Origin: an uncultured Rhodopila sp.
Lineage (GTDB): Bacteria > Pseudomonadota > Alphaproteobacteria > Acetobacterales > Acetobacteraceae
DNA: 64,000 nt
Assembly (NCBI GenBank): GCA_903932145.1
Contig: CAIZFE010000038.1
Coordinates: forward strand, 62,001-126,000
Reading direction: 5' to 3'
Position numbers and translations under genes: made by a program. Position 1 is the first letter of the stretch. The number at the start of each line of letters is the position of its first letter. The notes under the pieces were generated by a model that was not told the DNA's origin, did no database searches, and saw nothing but the letters and a program-made list of their open reading frames with translations. Positions 1-8,633 of the stretch are shown here, in pieces.

Positions 1-2
1 AA

Positions 3-1208
3 TTCGGCATATTTTACGAGCTACAGTGTCCGCGGCCGTGGGAGCCGGACACCGAGCTCAAGCTGTATCAGAATGCGCTGAGCCAGGTCGAACTGGCGGA
101 CAAGCTGGGGTATCATTACGCCTGGGAGGTCGAGCATCACTTCCTGGAGGAGTATTCCCACTCCCCGCAGCCGGAGGTTTTCCTCGCCGCCGCCAGCCAG
201 CGCACCAAGCAGATCCGCCTGGGTCACGGCATCATCCAGTTGACCACCAACCACCCGGCGCGCGTGGCCGAGAAAGTCGCCTGCCTCGATCTGGTCAGCA
301 ACGGCCGCGTCGAATTCGGCATGGGCGAAGGCGCCAGCATCACCGAACTGGGACCGTTCGGCCGTCAGATGGAGGACAAGCAGGCGGTCTGGGAGGACGG
401 CGTGCGTTGCGTGCTGCCAATGTTCAAGGACGGCGGCTGGGAATACGACGGCCCTTACTTTAAATTTCCCCTGCGCAACGTGCTGCCGAAGCCGATCCAG
501 AAACCACATCCGCCGCTATGGGTGGCCTGTTCTCAGTTGGAAACGATCGAGATGGCCGGCCGTTGCGGCATCGGCGCGCTGGGGTTTCAGTTCCTGTCGG
601 CGGACATGGCGAACGCCTGGGTGCATGCCTACTACAACTCGTTCGTGCTGCGGCAAAACAAGCTGGCAGACTATCAGTCCAACTGTAATATCGCCATGGT
701 CAGCTACTTCATGTGCGCCGAGACGGACGAGGAAGCGCGCCGTCGCGCCGATGGGGTCACGTTCTTCCAGTTTTCGCTGGCGTATTATAGCAACTCCCGC
801 AATCGCGAACGCGCGGCACCCGGAACGGTCAGCCTGTGGGAAGAATACCTGAAATGGAAGATCGCCAACCCGGAACTGGCGGACAAAGCCCTGACCGGCG
901 GTCTGATCGGATCCCCCGAAACAATCCGCAAGAAGCTGCGACGGTTTGAAACGTCGCATGTCGATCAGATCATCCTGCTCAATCAGGCGGGCAAGAACAG
1001 CCATCCGCATATCTGCGAAAGCCTGGAGATGTTCGCGTCCGAGGTGATGCCGGAATTCACCGCCAAGGAACCGGAACACCAGGAATGGAAGCGAAAGGTC
1101 CTGAGCCGGGAGATCGAACTGGAGGACATCGATACGACCCCGTACAAGACGCGCGCCGGCGTCGGCAAAGGCATTGCTATCGATAAACTGGCGACCGCGG
1201 CGGAATAG
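3..1208 (+). CDS. LLM-class flavin-dependent oxidoreductase (5' partial)
   Basis: The reading frame is open from the first bases of the window, so the true start lies upstream; 401 residues are visible. It reads as a luciferase-like (bacterial luciferase alpha/LLM) flavin monooxygenase: an early 'EVEHHFLEEYS' stretch, 'LGHGIIQLTTNHP' and the segment 'GRVEFGMGEGAS' are typical of the TIM-barrel core that binds reduced FMN. Members oxidise small organic substrates with O2 and FMNH2 from a separate reductase; the substrate cannot be read from sequence. It ends 3 bases before the following MmgE/PrpD gene on the same strand, so the two are probably cotranscribed. Family call is firm, specific function unknown. 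Confidence 0.9.
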   Translation, partial: FGIFYELQCPRPWEPDTELKLYQNALSQVELADKLGYHYAWEVEHHFLEEYSHSPQPEVFLAAASQRTKQIRLGHGIIQLTTNHPARVAEKVACLDLVSNGRVEFGMGEGASITELGPFGRQMEDKQAVWEDGVRCVLPMFKDGGWEYDGPYFKFPLRNVLPKPIQKPHPPLWVACSQLETIEMAGRCGIGALGFQFLSADMANAWVHAYYNSFVLRQNKLADYQSNCNIAMVSYFMCAETDEEARRRADGVTFFQFSLAYYSNSRNRERAAPGTVSLWEEYLKWKIANPELADKALTGGLIGSPETIRKKLRRFETSHVDQIILLNQAGKNSHPHICESLEMFASEVMPEFTAKEPEHQEWKRKVLSREIELEDIDTTPYKTRAGVGKGIAIDKLATAAE

Positions 1209-1211
1209 TCC

Positions 1212-2585
1212 ATGACGTCCCTGGCAACACAGATCGCCGAACGCATCCACGCCCTGCGGTTCGAGGACATCGACCCGGCGGCATTGGACTGGACCGCCAG
1301 TGCCTTCGTGGACACGGTCGCCTGCACCCTGGCCGGCATTCAGGAGGACGGCCCGCAAATCCTGCTGCGGGTGCCGGGGATCGCGACTTCCCCCGGCCCG
1401 GCCCTAATTCTGGGCACCAACCGGCGCACCAGCGTGCTGGATGCCGCGCTTGTCAATGGCGTCGCCTCGCACGCTCTGGACTATGACGACGTTGTGGGCT
1501 CGATGGGTGGCCATCCCTCCGTCATGCTCATCCCCGCCTTGCTGCCCCTCGGCGAAATGCTCGGCAGCACCGGCCAGGACCTCGTCACAGCCTATGTTGC
1601 TGGCTTCGAAACGGTCTGTCGGATCGGTCGCGGCGTGCATCACCATCATTACGAGAAAGGCTGGCACCCCACCGCCACGCTGGGCATTTTCGGCACGGTC
1701 GCCGGGGCGGCCCGCCTGCTGCACCTATCCATCGAGCATACCGCCATCGCGCTCGGCATGGCCGCGTCGTTCGCCGCCGGTCTGAAGGCCAATTTCGGCA
1801 CCATGACCAAGCCGCTGCACGTCGGACACGGCATCCGCGACGGACTGTTCGCGGCGCTGATGGCCAAAGAAGGCTTCACCGCCAGCCCCGGCGCCTTCGA
1901 GCACAAACAGGGTTTCCTCGACGTTTTCAACGGCCCCGGCACCTATGATACCGGCCGCATCCTGGATGGCTGGTACAGCCCGATCGAGTGCGGCGGCGCC
2001 GGCGATCCCGGCCTGAAACCCTATCCGTGCTGCGGCAGCACGCATCCCTCGATCGGGCGGGCGATCGATCTCGCGACCCGCCACGATCTGACGGCGGATC
2101 GCATCGCCAGCGTCACGGTCATGCCGCATCATCGCCGGCTGCCGCACACCGACAATCCGAATCCAAGAACACCGCTGGCCGCCAAATTCAGCATGCAATA
2201 CTGCGTCGCCCGCGCCTTGACCGACCGGTCCGTCAAGCTATCCGATTTTGAGGGCGATGCGCCATACGACCCAACGGTGCGCGCCCTGATGCAGCGTCTC
2301 GACGCGCATCCGCACCCGGATATGCCAGAGGACTGGGGCACCGAGGTCATCGTGGTCACAACCGACGGGCAACGCTTCGCCTCCAGGCTGGATGACTATC
2401 CCAGCCGCGGACCGGCTGGCGATCCGATGACGCATGCGGAACTGTGGACGAAATTCGTGGACTGCGGCGAACGCAGCCTGCCCCGGGCGGGACTGCAAGT
2501 TGCCTTCGACTCACTGATGGGCATTGCGGCGCTGACGAATGTGCGTGACCTGACGGCGTTGCTGCGGGCGCCAACCGGGGCGTGA
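1212..2585 (+). CDS. MmgE/PrpD family protein
   Basis: A 457-residue protein of the MmgE/PrpD family (2-methylcitrate dehydratase, cis-aconitate decarboxylase and relatives). Seen directly: the conserved 'DYDDVVGSMGGHPS' region near residue 90 and the all-helical N-terminal domain pattern, followed by the smaller alpha/beta lid with 'YPCCGSTHPSIG'. Family members dehydrate or decarboxylate tricarboxylates, but many alphaproteobacterial copies beside oxidoreductases have unknown substrates. There is no prpB or prpC here, so a role in the methylcitrate cycle is not supported. It follows the LLM oxidoreductase by 3 bases and ends just before a palindromic repeat. Confidence 0.88.
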   Translation: MTSLATQIAERIHALRFEDIDPAALDWTASAFVDTVACTLAGIQEDGPQILLRVPGIATSPGPALILGTNRRTSVLDAALVNGVASHALDYDDVVGSMGGHPSVMLIPALLPLGEMLGSTGQDLVTAYVAGFETVCRIGRGVHHHHYEKGWHPTATLGIFGTVAGAARLLHLSIEHTAIALGMAASFAAGLKANFGTMTKPLHVGHGIRDGLFAALMAKEGFTASPGAFEHKQGFLDVFNGPGTYDTGRILDGWYSPIECGGAGDPGLKPYPCCGSTHPSIGRAIDLATRHDLTADRIASVTVMPHHRRLPHTDNPNPRTPLAAKFSMQYCVARALTDRSVKLSDFEGDAPYDPTVRALMQRLDAHPHPDMPEDWGTEVIVVTTDGQRFASRLDDYPSRGPAGDPMTHAELWTKFVDCGERSLPRAGLQVAFDSLMGIAALTNVRDLTALLRAPTGA

Positions 2586-2673
2586 CCGCTGGACATCAGG
2601 CGGTCGCAAGCAAGGCATGGAAGCAGCCGGCGAGCATGACACCGACCCGCCGGGAGACCGGCTTTCGCGTCCC

Positions 2674-2758
2674 ATCCGTCATGCCCGGGCTTGTCCGGGC
2701 CACCCATCGCGGCACCGTCAGGGCACAGGTGGCCCGGACAAGCCGGGCCAAGACGGAT
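2674..2758. repeat. REP-like imperfect inverted repeat
   Basis: Two 31-base arms (2674-2704 and 2728-2758) are reverse complements with three mismatches, separated by 23 bases. The arm core is 'CGGGCTTGTCCGGGCCACC'-like, resembling the dispersed GC-rich palindromes in intergenic DNA of several alphaproteobacteria. It sits between two convergent genes (MmgE/PrpD and the sensor kinase), where it could fold as a hairpin and end transcripts from both sides. No T-run follows on either strand, so the terminator role is inference. Confidence 0.75.
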
Positions 2759-2815
2759 GTAGAGGAGCGTTGCGCGCCATGTCATTGTCGGTTTGCATTG
2801 CACCAACGCGAAAGC

Positions 2816-4156
2816 CTACACCGGTAAAGTCACGGTCGCCTTGGCACCGCCCTTTGGACGGTTCACCAACGTCACGTCACCCCCATGCGCGCGCACGATA
2901 TTCCGGGCGATCGGCAACCCGAGTCCCACCCCGCCCGTCTCCCGATTGCGGCTCGGTTCGCCACGATGGAACGGTTCAAACACCCGATCCAGATCACCGA
3001 GGGCCAGGCCGGGACCATCGTCCTCGATCTCCACCACAATCATGTGATGATCCGCATCGATCAGGCGCACGGTCGCTGATCCACCATAATTCACGGCGTT
3101 CGAGATCAGATTGACGAACACCCGCTTCAGCGACAGCGACCGCGCCCGAACGGTCAGATGCGCCGGTCCTTCGTAATGAAGCCCGTCCACAAGGTCAGGG
3201 TTGGCATCGCCCGTCTCATCCAAAATCGTCCGCAACAATTCCGCCAGATCCAGCGGCGAGACCGGTTCGGTTGTCCGCACATCCCGGCCAAAGGCCAGGG
3301 TGGCGGAAACCATCGCCTCCATCTCCTCCAGATCGGCGAGAATTTTGCCGCGCTGTTCGTCATCCTCCACGAACTCCGCGCGCAACTTCAACCGGGTGAT
3401 CGGCGTGCGCAGATCATGGCCGATCGCGGTCAGCAATTCCGTCCGGTCCTCAACGAAACGCCGGATTCGCGTCGCCATGGTGTTGAACGCGACGGCCGCG
3501 ATCGCGACCTCGGTTGGACCATCCTCCGGCAGCGGTGGCGCGTTGACGTCACGCCCAAGCGCCTCGGCGGCTTCGGCGAGGGTGCGGACAGGGGCGGTCA
3601 GACGGCGTACCGCCCACAAGGTTAGCCCCCCGGCCGCGGCGGTCATCAACAGAAAGGCCCACAGAAAGGCCGGCGAATGCCAGGGACGCAGCGGTTGCAA
3701 TTCGGCTGTAACGTTCAGCCACTCACCGTCCGACAAGCGTAGGCCGATGACCGCCTGATGCCAGTAATGGCCGCCGTAGATCACCATCTCTTTCCAGCGA
3801 ATCTGCGGGGCGCCCAGAGGCACCAGGTTCATGTTCACCCGCAGCAGACGTTGCTCCTGCGGCGGCATCTCCGGCAGGTCCACCTGCGGCGGCGAGGACC
3901 CCAAGGTCACCATCAACTCCGGACCACGATGCAGGTCAGCCAACACGGCCTCGCGGCGCGGCGGGTCCGTCAGCGCCATGGTGCGGTAAAGCCCGACCAC
4001 CCGCACCGCGATGTCTCGGGCCTGGCCCAGCCGCTGCACATCCAGCCGGTCGAGCGCATGGATCGTCAGGCCGGCGACCTGGACAATGGCCAGGCCCAGC
4101 AGCAGAACGAAGGCCGTCCGGGCGGCGAGGCTACCGGGCCAAAGGCGAATCTTCAT
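2816..4156 (-). CDS. OmpR-system sensor histidine kinase (EnvZ-like)
   Basis: A 446-residue membrane histidine kinase. Visible order: transmembrane helix about 13-33, a periplasmic sensing domain of about 130 residues, second helix about 163-183, HAMP linker, dimerisation helix with the phospho-acceptor H247 in 'AIGHDLRTP', and an ATPase domain with N box 'NLISNAVNYGG', G1 'EDDGPGLA' and G2 'GVGLGLPIARN'. All catalytic motifs are intact. Its ATG overlaps the TGA of the upstream response regulator by the 4-base ATGA arrangement, so the two are translationally coupled partners. The signal is unknown; the neighbouring His/Met-rich periplasmic protein and RND pump suggest an envelope or metal/drug stress, which is inference. 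Confidence 0.93.
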   Translation of the reverse strand: MKIRLWPGSLAARTAFVLLLGLAIVQVAGLTIHALDRLDVQRLGQARDIAVRVVGLYRTMALTDPPRREAVLADLHRGPELMVTLGSSPPQVDLPEMPPQEQRLLRVNMNLVPLGAPQIRWKEMVIYGGHYWHQAVIGLRLSDGEWLNVTAELQPLRPWHSPAFLWAFLLMTAAAGGLTLWAVRRLTAPVRTLAEAAEALGRDVNAPPLPEDGPTEVAIAAVAFNTMATRIRRFVEDRTELLTAIGHDLRTPITRLKLRAEFVEDDEQRGKILADLEEMEAMVSATLAFGRDVRTTEPVSPLDLAELLRTILDETGDANPDLVDGLHYEGPAHLTVRARSLSLKRVFVNLISNAVNYGGSATVRLIDADHHMIVVEIEDDGPGLALGDLDRVFEPFHRGEPSRNRETGGVGLGLPIARNIVRAHGGDVTLVNRPKGGAKATVTLPV

Positions 4157-4872
4157 ACACGCTCCACCGTCGCGGCCAGGACATACCCGCCCCCGCGCAC
4201 GGTCTTTATAAGCTGTGCATTCCGCCCGTCATCCTCCAGCTTGCGCCGCAGACGGGAGACCGCGACGTCGATCGCGCGGTCGAACGGTCCGGCTTGCCGC
4301 CCGCGCAACAGATCCAGCAGCATGTCGCGGGTCAGCACCCGATTGGCGCGCTCTATCAACGCCAACAACAAATCGTATTCGCCGCCGGTCAACGCGACTT
4401 CTACCTGTTCAGGATTCAGCAGGCGGCGGCGGGCGGGTTCCAGGGTCCAGTCGTTAAACCGGTAACCCCGGACGGTCGGGTCGTGACTCACCTCCGTCTG
4501 ATCCCCGGACCGGCGCAGCACAGCGCGAATACGGGCCAGCAGTTCCCGCGGATTGAACGGCTTCGGCACATAATCATCGGCACCGAGTTCAAGCCCGATG
4601 ATCCGATCGGTTTCGTCGCCCATCGCGGTCAACATGACGATGGGGATGGTTGACTGGGTGCGCAGCCAGCGGGCCAGATCAAGGCCGGATTCGCCCGGCA
4701 GCATGAGATCCAGCACGACAAGCTGGTAATGCCCGTTCAGCCACGCGCGCCGGGCTTCTTTCCCGTCGCGCACCGCCGTGACGCGCATACTCTGCTTTTC
4801 CAGGAAACGGGCGAGAAGATCGCGGATTTCGCGATCGTCGTCGATGACGAGGATGTGTGGGGTCTGGTCCAT
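4153..4872 (-). CDS. OmpR-family response regulator
   Basis: A 239-residue winged-helix response regulator: receiver domain with acidic pocket 'DDD' at 11-13, phospho-acceptor D55 in 'VVLDLMLPGES' and the conserved Lys in 'DDYVPKPFNP', then an OmpR/PhoB-type DNA-binding domain ending 'VRGGGYVL'. The frame stays open further upstream, but the start at 4872 gives the normal N terminus ('MDQTPHILVIDDD'); an ATG at 4884 is the next option. A start farther upstream would overlap the direct repeat that looks like its own operator. It is coupled to the histidine kinase downstream and divergent from the periplasmic protein gene. Confidence 0.92.
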   Translation of the reverse strand: MDQTPHILVIDDDREIRDLLARFLEKQSMRVTAVRDGKEARRAWLNGHYQLVVLDLMLPGESGLDLARWLRTQSTIPIVMLTAMGDETDRIIGLELGADDYVPKPFNPRELLARIRAVLRRSGDQTEVSHDPTVRGYRFNDWTLEPARRRLLNPEQVEVALTGGEYDLLLALIERANRVLTRDMLLDLLRGRQAGPFDRAIDVAVSRLRRKLEDDGRNAQLIKTVRGGGYVLAATVERV

Positions 4873-4914
4873 GGATTGTAACATACGACGCCGCGAGGCC
4901 AACTGGAACGTCAG

Positions 4915-4933
4915 TTGCATTTCATTGCAATTC
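4915..4933. promoter_or_regulatory. Tandem direct repeat, candidate response-regulator operator
   Basis: Two 9-base direct repeats, TTGCATTTC (4915-4923) and TTGCAATTC (4925-4933), start exactly 10 bases apart and differ at one position. This head-to-tail, one-helical-turn spacing is how OmpR/PhoB-family dimers contact DNA. The site lies 43 bases upstream of the regulator start and about 75 bases upstream of the divergent periplasmic protein gene, so it could control both. Binding is inferred. Confidence 0.55.
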
Positions 4934-5006
4934 GTCTTCTGATCGAGCGGTTTCCACGCGCTGAGGTCGCCTATGTATGCGCCATCAAAGGTCATGGAGA
5001 CAGCAG

Positions 5007-5438
5007 ATGCGTAAAATCATACTCGCGGCGACAGCGGCATTCGTGGTCGGTGGCATCGCCGCCGGGGCAGTGCTGTCGCAGGCCCAGCCGGCACCGCCGC
5101 CGGGTCCGCCGGTGGACGGCTCCGCGATGCAAGAGCATCCACATCACGGCCCGTTCGGCATGATGGGCTGGCATCGCGGAGAGCAGCATGAGCGCCGGTT
5201 CAATCCGCGCGATTTCGCCCTGATCTACCGTCAGGCGGATCGCCAGTTGGCGCCAGCGGATGTCCAGAAGATTGCTGAGGCGTTCCTGCTGTGGAACGGC
5301 AATCACACCTGGAAGGTGGCGAATGTCGCGGTCACCACCGACGGTCCGATCGGGTTCAGCCTGACGACACCAGAAGGGTCCGTCATCGCGAAATTCACGA
5401 TGGACCCGCACACCGGCAAGATCACCCGCGCCGGGTAA
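5007..5438 (+). CDS. Small His/Met-rich periplasmic protein
   Basis: A 143-residue secreted protein of no named family that I can identify. The start at 5007 is chosen because it gives a clean signal peptide ('MRKIILAATAAFVVGGIAAG', cleavage probably after 'LSQAQ') and has a GGAG box 7 bases upstream. After a proline-rich spacer comes a His/Met-rich segment ('EHPHHGPFGMMGWHRGEQ', about residues 46-63), which could bind a soft metal. The C-terminal half has a compact beta-rich pattern ('GPIGFSLTTPEG', 'AKFTMDPHTGKI'). Divergent position from the two-component genes, across a shared candidate operator, suggests a target or accessory sensor in the manner of CpxP/Spy, though no homology to those is visible. 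Confidence 0.8.
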   Translation: MRKIILAATAAFVVGGIAAGAVLSQAQPAPPPGPPVDGSAMQEHPHHGPFGMMGWHRGEQHERRFNPRDFALIYRQADRQLAPADVQKIAEAFLLWNGNHTWKVANVAVTTDGPIGFSLTTPEGSVIAKFTMDPHTGKITRAG

Positions 5439-5489
5439 TCTCAGCTATGGGACGACCGGGTCGCTTACAGGCGATCCGGCGGCCGCCAA

Positions 5490-8400
5490 CTATGCCGCAC
5501 GCGCCGCAGCCGTTGATTTGCGCTGCGCCAACCACTCCTCGAACCGCTGCATGATCACAAAGAAGCAGGGGACGAACACCACCGCCAGACAGGTGGACGC
5601 CAGCATGCCGGTCGAGACCGATATCCCGATCGACTTGCGGGCATTCGCCCCTGCCCCGGTCGCCAAAACCAGCGGCACCACGCCCAGGATGAACGCAAAC
5701 GACGTCATCAGGATCGGCCGTAACCGAGCCTTCGCCGCCCCGACCGCTGCGTCGATGATCGAGGCGCCGTGCAGCAGGCGCAGCTCACGGGCAACTTCCA
5801 CAATCAGGATCGCGTTCTTGGCGCCCAATGCGATCAGCAGCATCAGGCCGATCTGGGTGTACAGGTTGTTGTCCACTCCCAGGCCGGTCAGCGCCGAAAC
5901 CGGACCCAGCAGAGCCAGCGGCACGGCAAGGACGACCGACACCGGAGCAAGCCAACTCTCGTATTGGCCGGCCAGGACCAGATAGACCAGCAGGATCGCC
6001 AGACCGAACACCACGTACATCTGGCTGCCGACGGCTTTTTCCTGGTACGACATCGCGGTCCATTCGGATGCCGTCCCGGCGGGCAGGTCACTGCGGGCGA
6101 TCTGGTCCATCAGGTCGAGCGACTCGCCCGAACTGAATCCCGGGGCCGGCGAGCCGATGATCGTGGCCGACGGATACAGATTATAGAGTTGCACCAGCGC
6201 CGGCCCCGTCGTCGGGGTGATCGTCACGATCGTGCCCAGCGGCACCATCGTCCCGTCGTTGGTCCGTACCGGCAGTGCCTCGATATCCGCCGGAGTCAGC
6301 CGCGACGCCGCATCAGCCTGCGCATACACCTGGAAGGTCAGCCCGAACTTGTTGATCTGGCCAACGAAGCTGGACCCCACATAGGTGGACAGCGCCTGGA
6401 ACACCTGCCCGGTCGAGACATGCAGTTCCTCCGCCTTCGTCCGGTTCACCGCCACCGCCATTTGCGGCACGCCCGCTCGCATCGTCGTGTTCAACCGCGC
6501 CAGCCCCGACTGCGAGCGTGCATCCGCGACGATCGTGCGCGTCAACGACTGTAACTTGGAAAAATCGCCGCTGCCGTCCCGTAGTTCCACCTGCATGGAA
6601 AAGCCGCCGGAATTGCCGATCCCCTGAATGGCGGGCGGCGGGACGACCAGGATCGTTGCTTCCTCGATGGGCGCGATCGCCGCGGTCAACGCCTGATACA
6701 TGCCCAGCAGGCCCTGGCTGGCCAAGGTGCGCTGGCTCCAGTCTTTCAGAACGACATAAGCCACGCCGGCGCTGGACAGCGACGCGCTGTTGTCCAGCAC
6801 CGAGATGCCGGAGATGCAGACCACGTCCTGAACGCCCGGAACGGTGCTGACCGCGTGCTGGATTTTCTCCATCGCCGCCTGCGTGCGGCTGAGCGACGCG
6901 CCGTCAGGCAACTGGACCGACACCAGGAAGTAGCCCTGGTCCTCCAGTGGCAGGAAACCGGTGGGCAGGCGGCTGAGGCCATACAGCCCGCCGCCCATCA
7001 GGATCATGGCGAGGACGACCATCGCCCCACTGCGGCGGGTCATCGATCCGACCAACCGCACGTACCAGCGCTCCACCTTGCCATAGACAGCGTTGAAACC
7101 ACGATAGAAACGGTTGCGCTTTTCCGGCGGAACGGTTGGGCGCAGCCACAGCGCGCATTGGGTCGGCTTCAGGGTGGCGGCGTTGATGGCGCTGATGAAC
7201 GCGGTGGCGGCGATGACAAGAGCGAACTGGGCATACAGACGGCCGGTCAGGCCGGGCAAAAAAGCGGCTGGGATGAACACCGACATCAGCACCAGCGTGA
7301 TGCCGATGATCGGACCGAAGAGCTCATTCATCGCTTTGATCGCCGCGTCGTGCCCGCTCAGGCCCATTTCGATATGGTGGGCGGCGCCTTCCACGACGAC
7401 AATCGCGTCGTCCACCACGATGCCGATCGCAAGGACGATGGCAAACAGCGTGGACAGATTGATGGTGAACCCCAGCGCCGCCATCGCAGCAAAAGCGCCG
7501 ATGATGGTGACCGGAACGGTTGTCGCCGGCACCAACGTTGCCCGCACATCCTGCAAGAACACCAGGATGACGATCAGTACCAGCACACCGGCCTCGATCA
7601 GCGTCTTATAGACTTCATCCACCGAGGCCGAAACGAACTTCGTGGTGTCGAACGGCAGGTCGTACGCCATCCCCTGCGGGAACCCCTTCGACAAATCCTG
7701 CATTTTTGCTCGGACTTCATTGGCCACGGTTAACGCATTGGCGCCAGGCGCCTGGAACACCGCCATCCCGGCGGCCGGTTTGCCGTTGGAGGTGAAGGCC
7801 TGCGCGTAGGTCTGCGCGCCCAGTTCCACCCTTCCGATGTCGCGAATGCGGGTAACCGCGCCGTTCGCGCCGGATTTGACAATGATGTTTTCGAATTCCA
7901 CCGCGTCGGTCATGCGGCCGGCCACGTTCAGCGTGTACTGGAAACTTTGCCCGGTCGCGGGCGGAGCGCCGATCTGGCCGGCGGTCACCTGAGCGCTTTG
8001 CTGTTGCAGCGCCGATGTAACGTCACTCACGGTCAGCGCGCGCGCCTGCATCAAAGCGGGATCGAGCCAGATGCGCATCGCATACTGCCCCGCCCCAAAC
8101 ACCGTCACGCTGCCGACACCGGGTAACCGAGCCATCTCCTGCTGCAAATTAATCGCGGCGTAGTTGCTGAGATACAGACCGTCGAACCGCCCGCCGGGCG
8201 CGGTCAGCGTGACAATACCAAGAATAGTCGTCGATTTCTGCTGGACGTTGACCCCTTGGGTCTGCACCGCCTGAGGCAAAGAGGCCATCGCGCTGGCGAC
8301 CCGGTTCTGAACCAGCACCTGCGCGAAGTTCAGATCCGTGCCGATCGCGAAGGTGACGGTCAGTGCGTAACTGCCATCGCCGGCGCTGTTCGACTGCATA

Positions 8401-8633
8401 TACAGCATGCCTTGCACGCCGTTCACCTGCTGCTCGATCGGCAGGGCGACGGTGTTCATGACGTCGGTGGCGCTGGCGCCCGGGTAGCGCGTGGTGACCT
8501 GGACGGTTGGCGGCACCACGTCGGGAAGCTGAGCGATCGGCAGGTTGAACAGCGATACCCCGCCGATCAGCACGAACAGGATCGCGAGAACATTGGCGAG
8601 AACCGGCCGCTCGATGAAGAATTTCGCGATCAT
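5490..8633 (-). CDS. RND efflux pump inner-membrane transporter (HAE1 family)
   Basis: A 1047-residue AcrB/MexB-type proton-driven transporter of the inner membrane, the normal length for the hydrophobe/amphiphile efflux family. It begins 'MIAKFFIERPVLANVLAIL' (first transmembrane helix plus the FIxRP motif), has two large periplasmic loops and two sets of helices; the helix-4 proton-relay acidic pair is present in 'AIGIVVDDAIVVVEG'. The 'GAKNAILIVEVARELR' segment is the conserved helix-11 region. Its ATG overlaps the adaptor stop by four bases, so pump and adaptor form one operon. No outer-membrane channel gene is adjacent; the pump presumably shares a TolC-type channel encoded elsewhere. 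Confidence 0.95.
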   Translation of the reverse strand: MIAKFFIERPVLANVLAILFVLIGGVSLFNLPIAQLPDVVPPTVQVTTRYPGASATDVMNTVALPIEQQVNGVQGMLYMQSNSAGDGSYALTVTFAIGTDLNFAQVLVQNRVASAMASLPQAVQTQGVNVQQKSTTILGIVTLTAPGGRFDGLYLSNYAAINLQQEMARLPGVGSVTVFGAGQYAMRIWLDPALMQARALTVSDVTSALQQQSAQVTAGQIGAPPATGQSFQYTLNVAGRMTDAVEFENIIVKSGANGAVTRIRDIGRVELGAQTYAQAFTSNGKPAAGMAVFQAPGANALTVANEVRAKMQDLSKGFPQGMAYDLPFDTTKFVSASVDEVYKTLIEAGVLVLIVILVFLQDVRATLVPATTVPVTIIGAFAAMAALGFTINLSTLFAIVLAIGIVVDDAIVVVEGAAHHIEMGLSGHDAAIKAMNELFGPIIGITLVLMSVFIPAAFLPGLTGRLYAQFALVIAATAFISAINAATLKPTQCALWLRPTVPPEKRNRFYRGFNAVYGKVERWYVRLVGSMTRRSGAMVVLAMILMGGGLYGLSRLPTGFLPLEDQGYFLVSVQLPDGASLSRTQAAMEKIQHAVSTVPGVQDVVCISGISVLDNSASLSSAGVAYVVLKDWSQRTLASQGLLGMYQALTAAIAPIEEATILVVPPPAIQGIGNSGGFSMQVELRDGSGDFSKLQSLTRTIVADARSQSGLARLNTTMRAGVPQMAVAVNRTKAEELHVSTGQVFQALSTYVGSSFVGQINKFGLTFQVYAQADAASRLTPADIEALPVRTNDGTMVPLGTIVTITPTTGPALVQLYNLYPSATIIGSPAPGFSSGESLDLMDQIARSDLPAGTASEWTAMSYQEKAVGSQMYVVFGLAILLVYLVLAGQYESWLAPVSVVLAVPLALLGPVSALTGLGVDNNLYTQIGLMLLIALGAKNAILIVEVARELRLLHGASIIDAAVGAAKARLRPILMTSFAFILGVVPLVLATGAGANARKSIGISVSTGMLASTCLAVVFVPCFFVIMQRFEEWLAQRKSTAAARAA

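Noticed and set aside
2218-2241. Palindrome in the MmgE/PrpD gene (CTTGACCGACCGGTCCGTCAAG)
   Set aside because: It lies inside a well-supported coding region and is explained by codon choice; spacing does not fit a known regulator.
5769-6554. A 261-codon plus-strand frame over the RND pump gene
   Set aside because: Antisense to the pump gene; composition is Arg/Gln/His-rich and no start signal is seen.
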